Part shown: positions 32,614 to 45,000 of the stretch, piece after piece
How positions within the stretch are numbered: position 1 is the first letter of the stretch
Layout of the letters: every line of letters begins with the position of its first letter
Source of the DNA: Drosophila miranda
Taxonomy: Eukaryota > Arthropoda > Insecta > Diptera > Drosophilidae
Length of the DNA: 64,000 nt
Reading direction: 5' to 3'
Assembly: GCF_003369915.1 (NCBI RefSeq)
Contig: NC_046674.1
Coordinates: 8,246,001 to 8,310,000, forward strand
Notes under the pieces: generated by a model
Seen by the model: only the letters and a program-made list of their open reading frames with translations
Told to the model about the DNA's origin: nothing
The model's database searches: none
Position numbers and translations under genes: made by a program

Positions 32614-34104
32614 GGCTGGCTATCGGGTCGCTTTATCTCGACCCAGGCCAAAATTGTCGCCCCCCAAATATATGCTACACTTGTGTTACTCTATTTTTTC
32701 ACGTTCTCTTTTGGCCAAAAACCAAATAGAGATGGCCACGTGAGAGTGGTAGAACAACACGATGGATCAGCGGTCAAAGGAATGTCCATGGATAGTCCCT
32801 TAATTATTGCTGGAGCTTCAGCTCTGTCCCTGGCAGCCCCCATTCCGTGGAAAAACAAGTCCAGTCCCCGAACTTTGTTTACTCTGCGGTCGTGACCACA
32901 GCTGGGGCTGCCACACCACACCACACCGCTTTCCATCTCCACTTTGACTTTCGCCTCAGTGGCATTTTTTTTTTGTTTTTTTCCTTTCGTACTGCGTGTG
33001 CCTGGGCCATCGTCATTTGGCTTTTAAGCTCCTCTACACTTTGGACAAGTTTTGCTGGGCCGGACATCGGTGGGCGATTAGATTTTGCGCCGCAACTGAA
33101 GGCATAATTAGTGAAAGTGATTTGTATCTGTGGACTTGGCCCCGACTTGGGCGGCGGCTATAAATAACTGACATTTTGAGGCGCTACTTCTACTGCTGCT
33201 GCTGCCACTGCTGCGCTTTGGCATTTTGTTGTGCCATTTCATTTGCATGCAACATCATTCTGCTTCTTTCAGTCCGAGGCTTAGTTCAGAGTGGAGGGGC
33301 TTAGAGTGCAGCTCCCGGGCCAAGGGTCGTCTGCCTGCAGCATAATGAAGCTGGGAAAGGCATTCGGATGAGGCTCTCAGCCGGGATCTGCTCGGGTATT
33401 TATGGCATTTGCTTGGCTATTCCGATTTTTAATTCTACGCGCATTCTGTAGTTCTGTGCCAAAGGATTTCCATGAATTTAAGCTTGCATCTAAATTTGTA
33501 AAACGAATTACACTACTTTTGTTGCTGAAAGTCCCTGTAAGAGCGGACTCGGTTCTGCTTGATTACTAATTAAATTAGCACAAGAAATTTGTTTTTGGTC
33601 TAACATGGAATTGAAAGTTTGCTTTTGCTCTAAAATATGTAGTGCGAGTACCTTTCGAAAATCTATTTCTGCTGGAAATCTATAATCCAATTGCAAGTTT
33701 ATCTGCCTGAAAATTCAGCATAAATCGGAAATTTAGGTCTCACACAGACACACCTCTTCGAATGTGTGTGTGGGGCAACCAATCAAAGTTCAGAAGTTCA
33801 CATCATTGACAGCGGCACAACTTTCTGGCCTCAAACTCGAATTAAGAAAAGATAGCTGGCAGCAGAGAGACGCACGAGACGCACAAAACTTTTATCATTT
33901 TCACAGTCCAAAAAGAGGGAGAGAGAAACGAGAAATAGTTAGTTACGGAAGTACTCTCGGTACTTGGCACACACCCTCTGTACCACATGCCAGGGCCCTC
34001 CCCGGTTCTGCTTGTTCACCTGCTTGAGATTGTCGCTTATTTAAGCAGCTTAATTTTTGGATGCTGTTGCCAGTGGCAGCATCGGGTGGCAGGCAGAAAA
34101 AAGA

Positions 34105-34246
34105 GCCCCAGCTCCGGCCCCTGCCCCAGCACCTGCCCCTGCCCCAGCCCCTGCCCCTGCCCCAGCACCTGCCCTTTTGTTTGTACTTTTGCCAGATGAG
34201 AGTGCAGTGGCAGTGGCAGTGGCAGTGGCAGTGGCAATGGCAGTGC
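34105..34246. repeat. Two adjacent minisatellites (CCCCTG/CCCCAG and CAGTGG)
   Basis: 34105-34174 is a C-rich array of CCCCTG and CCCCAG hexamers (12-bp higher unit), G-rich on the minus strand. After 28 bp of unique DNA, 34203-34246 is a (CAGTGG)n array with one variant unit. Both arrays give spurious Pro/Ala or Gly/Ala open frames. Confidence 0.85.
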
Positions 34247-34816
34247 AGTCAACAATCAATCTCCGCCCGTGGTGACAGCCAACAATGCATGATGCAAAAA
34301 TGTTCCCCTACTAGCACCTACGGCTCCATGCGAATACGGATATTTGATACGGTCGGAGACGCACACACAGAATGATCAACCCAGTCGCAGCCAATCAAGC
34401 GCAAGGTATGACTGTAAATCTGTGGGCACACAAAATGCCTTCAATCCCTGGCATGCTGTGCTCTGCCGTGCCGTGCCGTGCCGTGGCTCCTCCAGCTGCC
34501 TGCCATTGCTGAGCGCCGTGTACGTGGAGGCATGGAATTGGGTCACCAGGCGGGAGGCGGGGTTCCGTTCTGTTCCCCACACAGATTCGGCCAGGACAGG
34601 GCTGGAGGGAGGGGTGGGGGAGTAATCGCTTAGCAGCAGGATGGTGGATGGGTTGGAGCAGATGGATGCGTGGGTGGAAAAGTACAGCAGGAAGGAAGCC
34701 CGCGCGCGCTAAGCACCATCGCTTGATGGAGCTCATCATAATTTTTCGGGGCGCCACGGTGGAAAACTGAAAAACAAAACAAATCGAAGCAAGCAGCAAC
34801 ATGTTAACTACGCACT

Positions 34817-34842
<26 letters not shown>
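34817..34842. repeat. (AG)13 microsatellite
   Basis: Uninterrupted AG run. Confidence 0.9.
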
Positions 34843-34848
<6 letters not shown>

Positions 34849-35536
34849 GAAGGAAGTCAAAGAGGCACGAAGAGCGTATGCTGGGGAGAGCAAAAGCTTT
34901 GGCCGAAAGCTTTTCGAGTTTCTGCCGCTCACTGCCTGCCGTCTAACCTTCATCTTGAACTTCATGGCCAGACGAAGAGAGAGCATCGCAACGCAACGTA
35001 TCGCATCGCATTTGGTTCTATGTTTCATGTTTCTAGGCCACAGATGGCCCCCCCGCCTGCCCTTTGTCCTGGCAACATATGCAACAGGAGGGAGTTCATT
35101 CAAGACCAACCCCCACCGCAGCTGATGCAAAGCCGTAGTAATGGAGCGGTAGAGGGAGCGCCAGCGGAGAGAGCTCGTGGGAGGGGGATAATATTTCGAT
35201 GTTGTTCCAAAAATATAATTTATGCAGAAAGGAAATTATTCATTATTATTTATGAAATTTTTGGCTTAAATTTGCTTAAAATTTTGGTTTGAAATTATTC
35301 GATGCGGAATAATATATAATTTTCCCTAATAAGTATATAATCGATTCAAATAGATTATATGTAATATTCATTTAAAAGCAAACCTACTATCTTTTTCAAT
35401 CTAAAGGAAACATTATTTAAAATTTTTGATTGATATTTTCAAGCGAATTCCTTCTTGGAGATAACCCCAATACAATTTCAGTTTGAAATAACGGTTTAGC
35501 TCCGCCAGAGCTTTGTTCAAGAGAACATCGCTGCTG

Positions 35537-36141
35537 CACAGTGGGTGACACGGCCAATCTATATCCATAAAAAAATACCGTCGAAAGTAACAAGAGAACT
35601 TCTTCCTGTTTTTCCTATGTTTATTATGTAAATGATTAAATTTTGTTGGCAATTAAAAAATTAAATAATTTTTTGTATTTTTAAAATAATATAAAAATAA
35701 TAATAATATATAAAATATTATTCAGAATCATATTCTGGTCGGATCCAGACTCTAAAGCATACCTTAAATTTCTTAAAGTTTCAAACATTGAAACTAAATA
35801 AAATGTATAGAAAAAAACTGCAAGAAAAAGCAATCATGATCAGATCGAACCCAATTACCAACTGATACTAGCTTTAGCCTAGACAAGTCTTAAAGAAATA
35901 CAAGAAATATTTGTGGATATGTTCTACGATGTTATTTCGGGGAAAACACATGATAAACATGCCTTTACCTTTAACTGTAGCCAAATAATTTATGAACTTG
36001 TGATTACTTTGAGAATATACAGCTCTATAAATATATTAAAAAGATAAAATGTGTTTAATCGAATAGATTACAAAAAATAAAGTTTTTGAAGTTTCGAAAA
36101 TTGAGTTTGTAAAAGCTAGATTGGCCGTTTCACCCACTGTG
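35537..36141. mobile_element. 605-bp AT-rich MITE with 25-bp terminal inverted repeats
   Basis: The left arm is 35537-35561 and the right arm is the complement of 36117-36141. Both begin CACAGTGGGTGA, have one internal mismatch and match at 24 of 25 positions. The interior is strongly AT-rich and non-coding. Flanks are TGCTG (35532-35536) and CGCTG (36142-36146), a possible 5-bp target duplication with one mismatch. A CAC-starting end with 5-bp duplication is compatible with the Transib superfamily; P-type or another cut-and-paste family is not excluded. It sits about 230 bp upstream of a strong promoter. Confidence 0.75.
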
Positions 36142-36371
36142 CGCTGGCCTCTCTCGAAGCTTTCCTCTCTCTCTCTCTCTCTGTGTGCGCTCTCACACAC
36201 GCACACCAGGGCAGGCTCTTATCAGAGAAAAACGCCTAGCTGGAAGCGCGGCAGCCAGTGAGGACTCGCTTTTAAGGATAGCACTGGAGCACGAGCACCA
36301 GCAGGAGCAGCAGAAGCAGCAGAAGCAGCAACAGTGCGATGCACAGGCACAGGCACAGCCACAGACCCGTT

Positions 36372-36406
36372 TATAAGGTGAAGCCCGAAATTGGAGCAGC
36401 TCAGTT
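36372..36406 (+). promoter_or_regulatory. TATA + Inr core promoter
   Basis: TATAAG begins at 36372 and a perfect fly initiator TCAGTT occupies 36401-36406, placing its A (+1, 36403) 31 nt from the TATA box, the textbook spacing. A (CT)n GAGA-factor-type tract (about 36165-36182) lies 220 bp upstream. A partial DPE-like GGTAGT falls at +28. It probably starts a developmentally regulated transcript running right. Confidence 0.75.
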
Positions 36407-37674
36407 CGCTGTTGGCAGGCGTCGCCGAAGGTAGTAGCCCTTATCCATCCAAGAGCAGGACGGAGCCAAAGCCAAAGCCAAAGAGCCAGGAGAACACAGT
36501 TCCACAGAGCCACAGCCCAGAGGAGAAGAAGGTAACGCTCAAAGAAGTTGTAAAGTGACAATTTGTCGGACAGTCAGTCGTCAGGACCTCCCATCGAGGG
36601 AGGTGTCGAAGTGAGTGCGCGACGCGAAGGGCCAACCAAGAGCCAAAATGAAATGAAATGAAACGTATAACCCAACTAAAGTCAACTAAAATACGACAAA
36701 ACTAAACCAAATTGAATTGAATTAAGAATTGAAAGAGGTAGAGTTAGAGGTAGAGCACGAGCAGTAGAAGTAGCAGTGGCAGTGGCAGAACAATTAAAAG
36801 CAAATTGCATGCAGAGTCAAGAGAGAGAGAGAGAGAGGGGGGGAGAGAGAGAGGGAGAGATAGAAGAGGGGACCAAGGAAACCAGCAGGATCTGGTCGTT
36901 CATGTCACGCTGCATTTGCACATAATTGCAAACTGTTGCGCGGTCTGCAGTTTCGCTTTTTATTGCCAGGCGATAAAATAAAAATCCATTTGCCAGACGA
37001 TCCCCCCACATCCACTTCTACCATTCTACTATTCTACCATTCTGCTATTCCCATTCCCCAATCCCCATTCCCCCAACTGTTGCACATAGAGGACCATTCA
37101 TTACACATAGAATACTGCCACAGGACACGGAACAGAGAGCACGAAGCACACAGCACACAGTACACAGGACAGTACAGCACAGTGCACTCTGCACAACACA
37201 CAGAGAACATAACCATTTCTTTTACGATCTCAGCCTTGGTCATGCCCCATTAAATATGCTCTGAATGTTTTTTGTGTTTTTTTTTTTTTTCAAGTTGAAA
37301 AACCACCGCCGTTTCAGAGAACGGAAAACGGAAAAGTGCACAACCCAAAATTATGCTAAAATAAATACAACAAGTACGGAAAAAAAAATAAAAAAAAAAC
37401 AAAAAAACGAAAAAAAACGAATCCACACATAAAGGCAGCAGAAGCAACAACAAAAGAAAATCACAAAAGCGAAGAGAAAACTTCACGAGGAATTCACGAA
37501 TTTGCATTCGAATTTTTAGTTTTTGGACCTGAAGACCCGAGGACCTGAAGAGAACTTTGGAACCGGACCAGCACAGGACCAAGCCGTGTGCCAATTTATG
37601 CGGCCATAAAAGTTAAAGGGGAAATCATCCAAAGCAGGGGTGCAGGAGAATCACTTAACCAACTGCAGAGACAG
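36403..37674 (+). other. Probable 5' leader exon of a large plus-strand gene
   Basis: From the predicted start to a perfect CAG|GTGAGT donor at 37675. The stretch is A-rich with many CAA/GAA triplets, as fly 5' UTRs often are, and no ATG-initiated frame reaches the donor. Earlier donors (GTAACG near 36,532; GTGAGT at 36,611) could shorten the exon. No acceptor with a recognisable coding exon follows within the window, so the first intron would exceed 26 kb. Confidence 0.5.
36821..36860. repeat. GA-rich microsatellite
   Basis: Interrupted GAGAGA/GGGAGA run inside the predicted leader exon. Confidence 0.8.
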
Positions 37675-38042
37675 GTGAGTGGTGAGTCCTTGAACATATC
37701 CGGTTCGGTACGGTCCTCCGTCTCGTCCTCGGATGTAATCTCGATAAATTATCGACAATCTGCCAACGGCATTCAACTGTATCATCCCTGTTATCCGCCA
37801 CACTCGTACACGTACACGGACACGTACCCGTACTTGTACAATTAACGCGAATCAAAGTATTTATTGCTCTTTAATTATGGAATGCCAGTCATTGTTATTT
37901 ATTTAAAGTGAGTGCTCTAGAGGCGTGTGGCTCTCCTGCAATGAATAATTTATTGTGATTATTATTAACACTCGAGTGCCCTTCAGCTGCGATGGATACT
38001 AGAACACGTTTCCATTGAAAAGAATATAACAATATTCTGTAC

Positions 38043-38138
38043 CCGTACTCGAACTCCTACTCGAACTCGAACTCGTATTCATACTCGTATTCATACTCGT
38101 ATTCATACTCGTACTCGTACTCGTACTCGTACTCGTAT
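38043..38138. repeat. (CTCGTA)n hexanucleotide array
   Basis: About 16 hexamers of the ACTCGT/ACTCGA/ATTCAT type. The right third is pure ACTCGT and the left is diverged, a pattern expected of growth at one end. Confidence 0.85.
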
Positions 38139-40427
38139 GTTTTATTACGATTATAGAGTCATGAAATATTCGTGAATCAATATTTTTTTAGCATTTGCGA
38201 GGATAAATCCCCAACAGAAGTCGAAATCTCTGAGGCGTATTTTCTTTAATCACGGCAAACAAATATATAGCGACAGAGAGGGAGAGCTGGCCGCCTGATG
38301 TGGCCCTGGGCGATTTTAATGACCGCAGTCTTATCAAGGCAAACTATTATATTATCCCCATATAATATGTATTAAATGGTACACATATCGGTACATACAA
38401 GCATACATATGTACATGCAATTTGTTGTATCTGTATCTGTGAAACACGCAGCTGCTGTTTTTGCGGATTTTATGGTTGTAGGGGGCTCTCGGGGAAATAT
38501 AATAACAAATATGTATAGGCATGTACAATCAGTCGTACATAAAGTTATATATCATACTGGTATAGCGTAAACAACAATAGCTCCGGTGGCAGCAACAGGC
38601 AGGGCCGCCAGCGACACTGCCACTGGCAGGGGCACAGTGATGGGGGCATGGGGCCATCCAGAGTTAATTAAAGCTCAACTTCAATTTGGCTCTGTTCCAC
38701 TGTTGTTCTCTAATTAAATTTATGCAAAATCTGTATCCCCCTCCCCCCCAAAAACCGCAGAGAACTGATACCCACACCCCATACGTATGTACCATACATA
38801 CATACATTCGCATTGCACTTCTATCGTGGGAATGCAAATTTTGAAATCAAATTAACCAAAGTAATTCCTGGCACACCTGGCGGGACGACGAGTGCCCCAC
38901 TTTGTCCCACGCCATCTGCTGTGCCATGGCTCCTCCATTACATAGACAAAACAAACAATTTGAATTCCAAAAGAAAAGCGGAATAACTGAAGGAGAACCC
39001 CATACCGTAGGGATACTCTTAGAAAAATATAGCACGAAATGGTATACAAGCAAATTGTCAGCCAAATAGAACAAGAACAGCCCCTGCTTATTGGTTAGGG
39101 TATACGTAGGGTATACCTTAAGAAAACACCGAAACGGTGAATGCGCGGGACACACAATGGGGCTCGGGGCTCGGGGCCACGGGCTTTCATGTCAACTTTG
39201 TTAATTAAATGAAGCACTTAACATCGAGACATATTTTGGTGCCAGAACCGAACAACCAACAACCCAACAACCCAGCCACCCAGCCACCTGCCCCACATTC
39301 TCCCCCCCCCCTTTCCGCCCTGCACTGTAGAAAGGGGGTTACGCTCTTCGGTGGCTGAATGCCTTTCCGTTTTCTTTGTTAAAGCTGTATATTTGTTGAC
39401 TACATAATTTGCTGTGTGCCAGTTCCATTTTAATGACTGTCCAGTTCTCAAATGCTCCGGCAACTTCTTATCATAATTTCCATTTTGCTTCCGTTTCTCC
39501 GTTTGCCACTTGTGTTGCTTTATTGCTCGTCCTGGCAACGCCCTCCGCCCCCTGGACGGGAAGCACTCTCCCAAAACAGTGTCCATCGCCGCCCCATTGA
39601 ATTCGGGGACAACATCAAAGACATTCGTGGACATTTCATTAGGAACTGCTTCGCTTGCCCTTTGCCTTCTGCCTTCTGCCTTTTGCCTCCTGCCTCTTGC
39701 TGCTGCTATTTTGCATAAAGGTTGCAGGACAAACCAGTTCGTCCTGCCCTGTCCCGTCTGTCCCGTCTGTCAGCTCAAATTTGAAACAGTAATAGAAAAA
39801 TAATTGGAAGAAAAATGTTTATTGCTGTTGACAGGGCCAAAAGCATAACTTTTTCCGGCTTATAATTATTGTTTTCATTATTTTTAGTTTATAGTTTGGT
39901 CGAGGAACTAATGCTTTCCCCCTACCCCCACCCACCACCCCCAGTTGTTTTTGACATATGCCATGATGTTTTTTTTTTTGTTTGTTTCAAGAATTTTATT
40001 GTGGTTTCTGTGGTCTGTCTGTCGTGGGTCGGAGATGGAAAGGGGAAAAACATGACTTTTACATCGGGAACAATAACAAATTTGGTTTTGCGGTGGTCAC
40101 AAATTTGTTGCATAAATATTTTTGTATAAATGGAAAGACTAATTTGTATTTGCGGAAAACAATTTAACAAAAGTTATGGTATTTTAGATTATTAAAGATT
40201 TTTAAAGATTTTTGTTTTACGAGCAAGCAGGGCAAAATCCAATCGTGTTCAATTGTCGATTGTCTTTTCGATTTTCTATACCTCTCAGCGAGTACCTCAT
40301 AAATGATGCCAAATGGAATCAATTTCCATGGATTATGCATTCATGTTGTATGAATGGCATGCATAATGCCCACGCTCATCTGGCTTTGTTGTAATGAAGC
40401 GCACACGCCTTGGGAGAACGCGACACG

Positions 40428-40454
40428 ATACGTATACGTATAACGTATACGTAT
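40428..40454. repeat. 27-bp near-perfect palindrome (ACGTATACGT units)
   Basis: Two ACGTATACGT half-units flank a central TA/A and the whole 27 bp is almost identical to its own complement. Could form a cruciform or bind a dimeric protein; no function known to me. Confidence 0.7.
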
Positions 40455-40921
40455 TGTTGTACCAGCAGACTCCTTGTCAAGGTTGCCATGCCAATGGGCT
40501 TACGTATTCGATTCATATTGCTCTAATATGCGACAATAAGTATCTTTCATTCATGTACAATATACCACCCCCCAAACCCCCACACCCCACCCCCCACCAT
40601 TTGTGCCACGCTGCGCTGACCTCTGTCGCCGCCTGCTGTGTGCCCAAATATTTGTGTTGTGTCGCCGTCAAATCAGAATTCGATATGTGCGACAGCCAAA
40701 AGGCGGAATAAAGAGAATTCCTGAATCGGAGCTCGGAGCATCGAACTAGAAATACCCTTGAGGAGGGCCACATCCTTTGAGGAATTATGAAGGGTGCGAC
40801 TGTACTACATCAGAAATGGGCAATTAGCCTTATCAAGGCGCTGAAGTTTCCCGCATTCCAGCAAAACAAAACACAGCAAGAAATGTCGGCCAAAGATGTG
40901 TCCACAATGTCGTTAAGAGTC

Positions 40922-40946
40922 GAGAGAGAGAGAGAGAGAGAGAGAG
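40922..40946. repeat. (GA)12 microsatellite
   Basis: Uninterrupted GA run. Confidence 0.9.
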
Positions 40947-41886
40947 CAGCGTAAGACAGCGGGGAGAATAAATAAAACCAGACGAAAACGAAACCTAAAG
41001 TGTATGCCATTAGGCAGACGGAATGCCAAAAGCAAAACGGAAAAATGTCGGATCGGATCGGATTGGGCATGGGAATGGGAATGGGAATGGGAATGGTTTC
41101 GGGGGCCACAGGGCTAGGCATAGGGGGAGCCCCTTCCGACGGTTGGGCAAAAGCAAAAAGCAATTTCAAATATTTTCGTTACCTGCTTGTAGGAAATTTT
41201 TACGTTTTTCTGATTACGGCAAAGCTTTCGTTACCTTTTTTTTTTATTGTATTGCGTATTGTTGTTGTTGCGTAATTGTGCGCAAGAAAACAAAAAAAAA
41301 ATATAAGAAAGAAAAACGAAAAGGGAGGCGGCAAAAGGGGTAGCAGCAGGGGGAGCACTTTAAGGACTCTCCCAGACATTTGAAATGCAAAGAAAGCAGT
41401 GCATATTTTCTCCCGCTAAGCAGTACGTAGAAGTTAAGCCAAAACATGGCATACTTTACCAGGGAGCAGGGACCAGGGACACGGTGCTCGGTGCCAGCGA
41501 AACGTTCTCCACGGCGGAATCGGATTTCGCCAGGCAACGCAAGACGTTTGTTCATGAACTATGGAAAAGGAATTCCACGAAAAACTAAATTGCAAGAGTC
41601 AAGAGCAGGAGCTGCCTGCCAAGGAGCGTCTCAGGTTAATTCAATTCAATTGGAATGAATCTTTGTGCGACTGTACCTTAGGGCAATATTTTCATAGCCA
41701 AGCCATAAAGCACCTAAAACTTTAGATGCAAGTTGTAGAATCCTACCCCAATCATATCTTAGATACGAGTATGCATAGCTCCCTCGGCTCGCACTCTTTC
41801 CACTCATGCGTAACGGCAAAGCTATATATTACCATAGATGTACATAGGTATGTAGTCGTCTCGCTCTGGCCAAGAGCTTTTCAGTC

Positions 41887-41921
41887 TATAAATAGCTGCA
41901 GCCCTCAGCCACAGCTTCAGC
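41887..41921 (+). promoter_or_regulatory. Weak candidate TATA/Inr promoter
   Basis: TATAAATAG at 41887-41895, then TTCAGC with its A at 41919, 32 nt from the TATA start. The Inr is imperfect and no ORF follows, so this may be an internal promoter, a non-coding transcript start or chance. Confidence 0.25.
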
Positions 41922-42017
41922 TTCAGCTCTAGGCTCAGCTGCGAGCTCCACCCCCGCCTCCAGCAGCTCCAACTGTTGCGCAGAGTTTGGGGATAACTAA
42001 AAATAGCCACCAGCTGG

Positions 42018-42044
42018 TGTGGTCTGGTCTGGTCTGGTCTGGTC
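42018..42044. repeat. (GGTCT)n pentanucleotide repeat
   Basis: Five tandem GGTCT units. Confidence 0.85.
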
Positions 42045-45000
42045 GGTGTCATAAAATCCTCCGAGTGGCATAAAATCCAATAAATGCTGCTGCAGACAAA
42101 ACCAAATTACCGAACACGGACACAGACACGGACACGGACGCGTTCTGTGTCTTGCAGCAATGTTTTTGTTTGCTCGCACTCTCCGATGGATACACATTTG
42201 TGTGAGAGCTGCTTGGATGTTTATCAGCTTGTCGCATGATTGATTTATATGCCCCGTGGATTATTAATGGTCGGGCCAAGTCAATTGAAACGCGAGACCC
42301 GACAACTCCAAGCATTTGTGAGCTCTGCTCCTCATTCATTATTGATGCCGCGAGGCAGCGTCCTGTGCTGCATGAAAGTGACACAAGGCAACACCGAGTG
42401 GAAAGCAAGTGGCAAAACAATGAGGAAAACTGTTGGTAGACCCGTCGCTCAGTTTTAATTGTGACTCTTCTGGGAGCAACAGCAGGACCAACGCCTGGTT
42501 AACTTTTGTTTGCTCAAGCGAGAGCTGGGAAATGCGAAGCGGGAAAGCGGGAAAGCGTGGAAACGGCAGCGGCAGAGGCAGCGGCATCGGCATTGGCTGC
42601 AAGCAACGGAAGCAAGAACAAAGTGAAAATTTCCTTTTGTTTTCCCCTTTGAAAGCATGGCCTCCCAAAAAGCAGGCAAAAAAAACTTTCTCCTTCGAGG
42701 CGGCAGAGGCGGCACACACATGTGACAATTCCTTGGAGACAGGACCTAAGTAAACCTGGTGCTTGGTGCCCGGTGCCTGGTGCCTGGGTCCTCGTGGGCG
42801 CAGCTGACTGTTTTATGGCTCAATCATAATTTTTCACACTGTTAATGTGCAAATGAGAGCCCAGACATGGCAGGGTGGCGCGGCGCGGTGTGGCGTGGCG
42901 TGGTGTGGGGTAGAGCAACCTACTTAAAAGACAGCAAACACAGTCTGTTCTCTCTCTCTCTCTCTCTGGAGAAGTGTGTGTGTGTGTGGAAAAGTTTTTC
43001 AAGTGTTAAATGAGATAACGTAAACATTGTGATGCCACAGCCACTGCCACTGCCAAAGCCAGGACAATGCCACACGGAGTCAACCATCTCTTAGCAACAC
43101 GTTGGCAGGACTGACAGTTCCACTGCGTGAAACGTTATGCACAGACCCTGGGCCGCCCCCTGCCCCCTGCCGCCTGCCACCCGCTCGCGCCCAGTCATAA
43201 TAATTATTAAAAAATGTCCCTCGGCCTTTCGTGAAAGTCCTTTTGGGGAAAGAGTGTACATTCTTATGCAGACAAGTTGACTTTTCGGTGGCTGTACTCG
43301 TAATTTATTGCTGAACTGACATTTTGATTGCGCTTTTGTCTCTCGAGTGCGCTGCCAAGGATCTGCAAATATTTGTGCGCTTCCTTTGACATTTGCAGGC
43401 GCAACACTTTACCGTGCCGAGAGACGCCTCCTCCAACTTAATTGAGTTTCAACAAGTGGCAAATGGGCATCCGTTCAGGGGCAGGGGCAGGGGCAGCAAC
43501 AGGGGCAGAACGAAAAGTGTGCACAGTACAGGAATGTACAGAGATTGGGGCTACCGATGGCAACATACCATCTAGTGGTCTATGGGCTAATGAATTGCCA
43601 GCCCTCGAGTCGCTTAATGAAGTGTCCTTAAGATGCAAAAATCCCATGGATACTCTTGGCCATGGTTCCCCCCCCCCTATGCTTGTGCATTCAAAGATGT
43701 GCTCATTCAAGTCTAGTCCAGGACATATATCAGATCCTCCTGTGAAATGGCAAATGTCAATTTAAATTTATCGAATATGCAAGGAAACCAGACAGCGACA
43801 GATGCAGATAAAGAGTGAGATGGAGATAGAGAGAGAGGGAGAGAGAGGGAGACACATAATGAAATGGGCGTCGAAACGAAAATTGAAAACGATGCCAGCC
43901 TGATGAGCAAGATGATGATGAGAACGATGACGTTGTTGGCCCAGAACGAGGCACGATGGTTGGCTGGCTGGCTGGCTGGCTTATTAGTTTAAATTGTAAA
44001 AAGGAAGTGTTGCGGCACCGGATATAAGGCAAAAGACGAAAGCCAAGAAAGCCAACAAGGCGCCAAAAGGAAGGGGCATGGTACTCAAGATGCGACATGG
44101 AAAGATTCAACTTGCTCGCTGCGCCATGCCTGTCAGTGGCAGCGGCAACGGGCGAGGACGAGGCATAAACTTTTAAGCGAATGACAAGAGCGGAAGCAGC
44201 ACGACAAGAGCCCTGGTCTTGGCTCGGCGGCAACGTTCCTCCCGCCCTCTGTTTGCCGTTTGTTGCAACTGTCGAGCATTTAGTTTACTCTTGGCGGTGT
44301 CCTTGTCATTGTCAGCCAGTCAGTCCATCAGTCAGTCAGTCAGTCAGCCAGGTCTGTCTCTTCGTCTGTGTGTCCGTCCGAGCCAAGTCAAGTCTGCTGG
44401 CTCTCTTCGCCCGGGGGGGGGGGGGGACTTGAAGCTCAATGAGGTCTTTAATTTGCTACACGAAACCCCCGGCTCATCTCTTGATTTATTCAGCATTTTC
44501 TTGCATTTTCCATGAGGCCACAATGCCGATGGTCGGGGCGCTGCTTGCTGCTTGATGCTTGCTGCTTGTGTGGCCTTAAAGCCAGGCCCACACATCGTAT
44601 GGGTAATGTGTGGCGAGAGAAAAAACCAACAAGACAACAAAAATTAATTAAAAAATCCTTAAGCGGATGGTATGGCAAATTGAAGGCTCTCCAAATCGCT
44701 TAATTATATTAGCAAACATTAAGTTTAAAGCTTAAACGGGTGGCCAGAAGGCACTGCCAGCAGGAGGACCCCGATGGAGGCACAAGGCCTGTTTTATTCG
44801 CTTTCATATCAAATACACAAAAGAAATTGTTGCTGTAACAATGATGGAAAGAGGGGGGGGGGGGGGGGAGGGAGAGAGAGAGGGAGGGAGAGTGCCTGCC
44901 TTGCTTCCTGCGCCCAGGGCCCATTGTCTCCGCTTTTCTTCGACACAATTCGAGCGCAACAATGCGACGTTTTAGGCATTTATGGTGTTCCAAACTTGTC

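Larger units (their letters stand above)
29652..35536. other. 5.9 kb of non-coding, simple-repeat-rich DNA
   Basis: No protein-like frame of note. It holds GT/CA tracts (near 30,067, 31,396 and 32,119), GA tracts (32,371; 34,817), hexamer repeats (32,581; 34,105; 34,203), a CCGTG run (near 34,470) and many short C/G runs. The last 330 bp (35,200 onward) are AT-rich. It would be the intron of the 29-kb candidate gene or an intergenic regulatory region. Confidence 0.5.

Noticed and set aside
33159-33190. TATAAATA as a promoter
   Set aside because: No initiator at the expected distance and no transcript-like sequence after it.
34057-34275. Pro-Ala and Gly-Ala repeat frames
   Set aside because: Direct translation of the C-rich and CAGTGG minisatellites.
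35413-35652. 79-codon minus-strand frame
   Set aside because: It straddles the left end of the MITE, so it is a chance frame.
43757-44233. 158-codon minus-strand frame
   Set aside because: No convincing ATG context, and Leu/Ser-rich runs come from GA-rich DNA.
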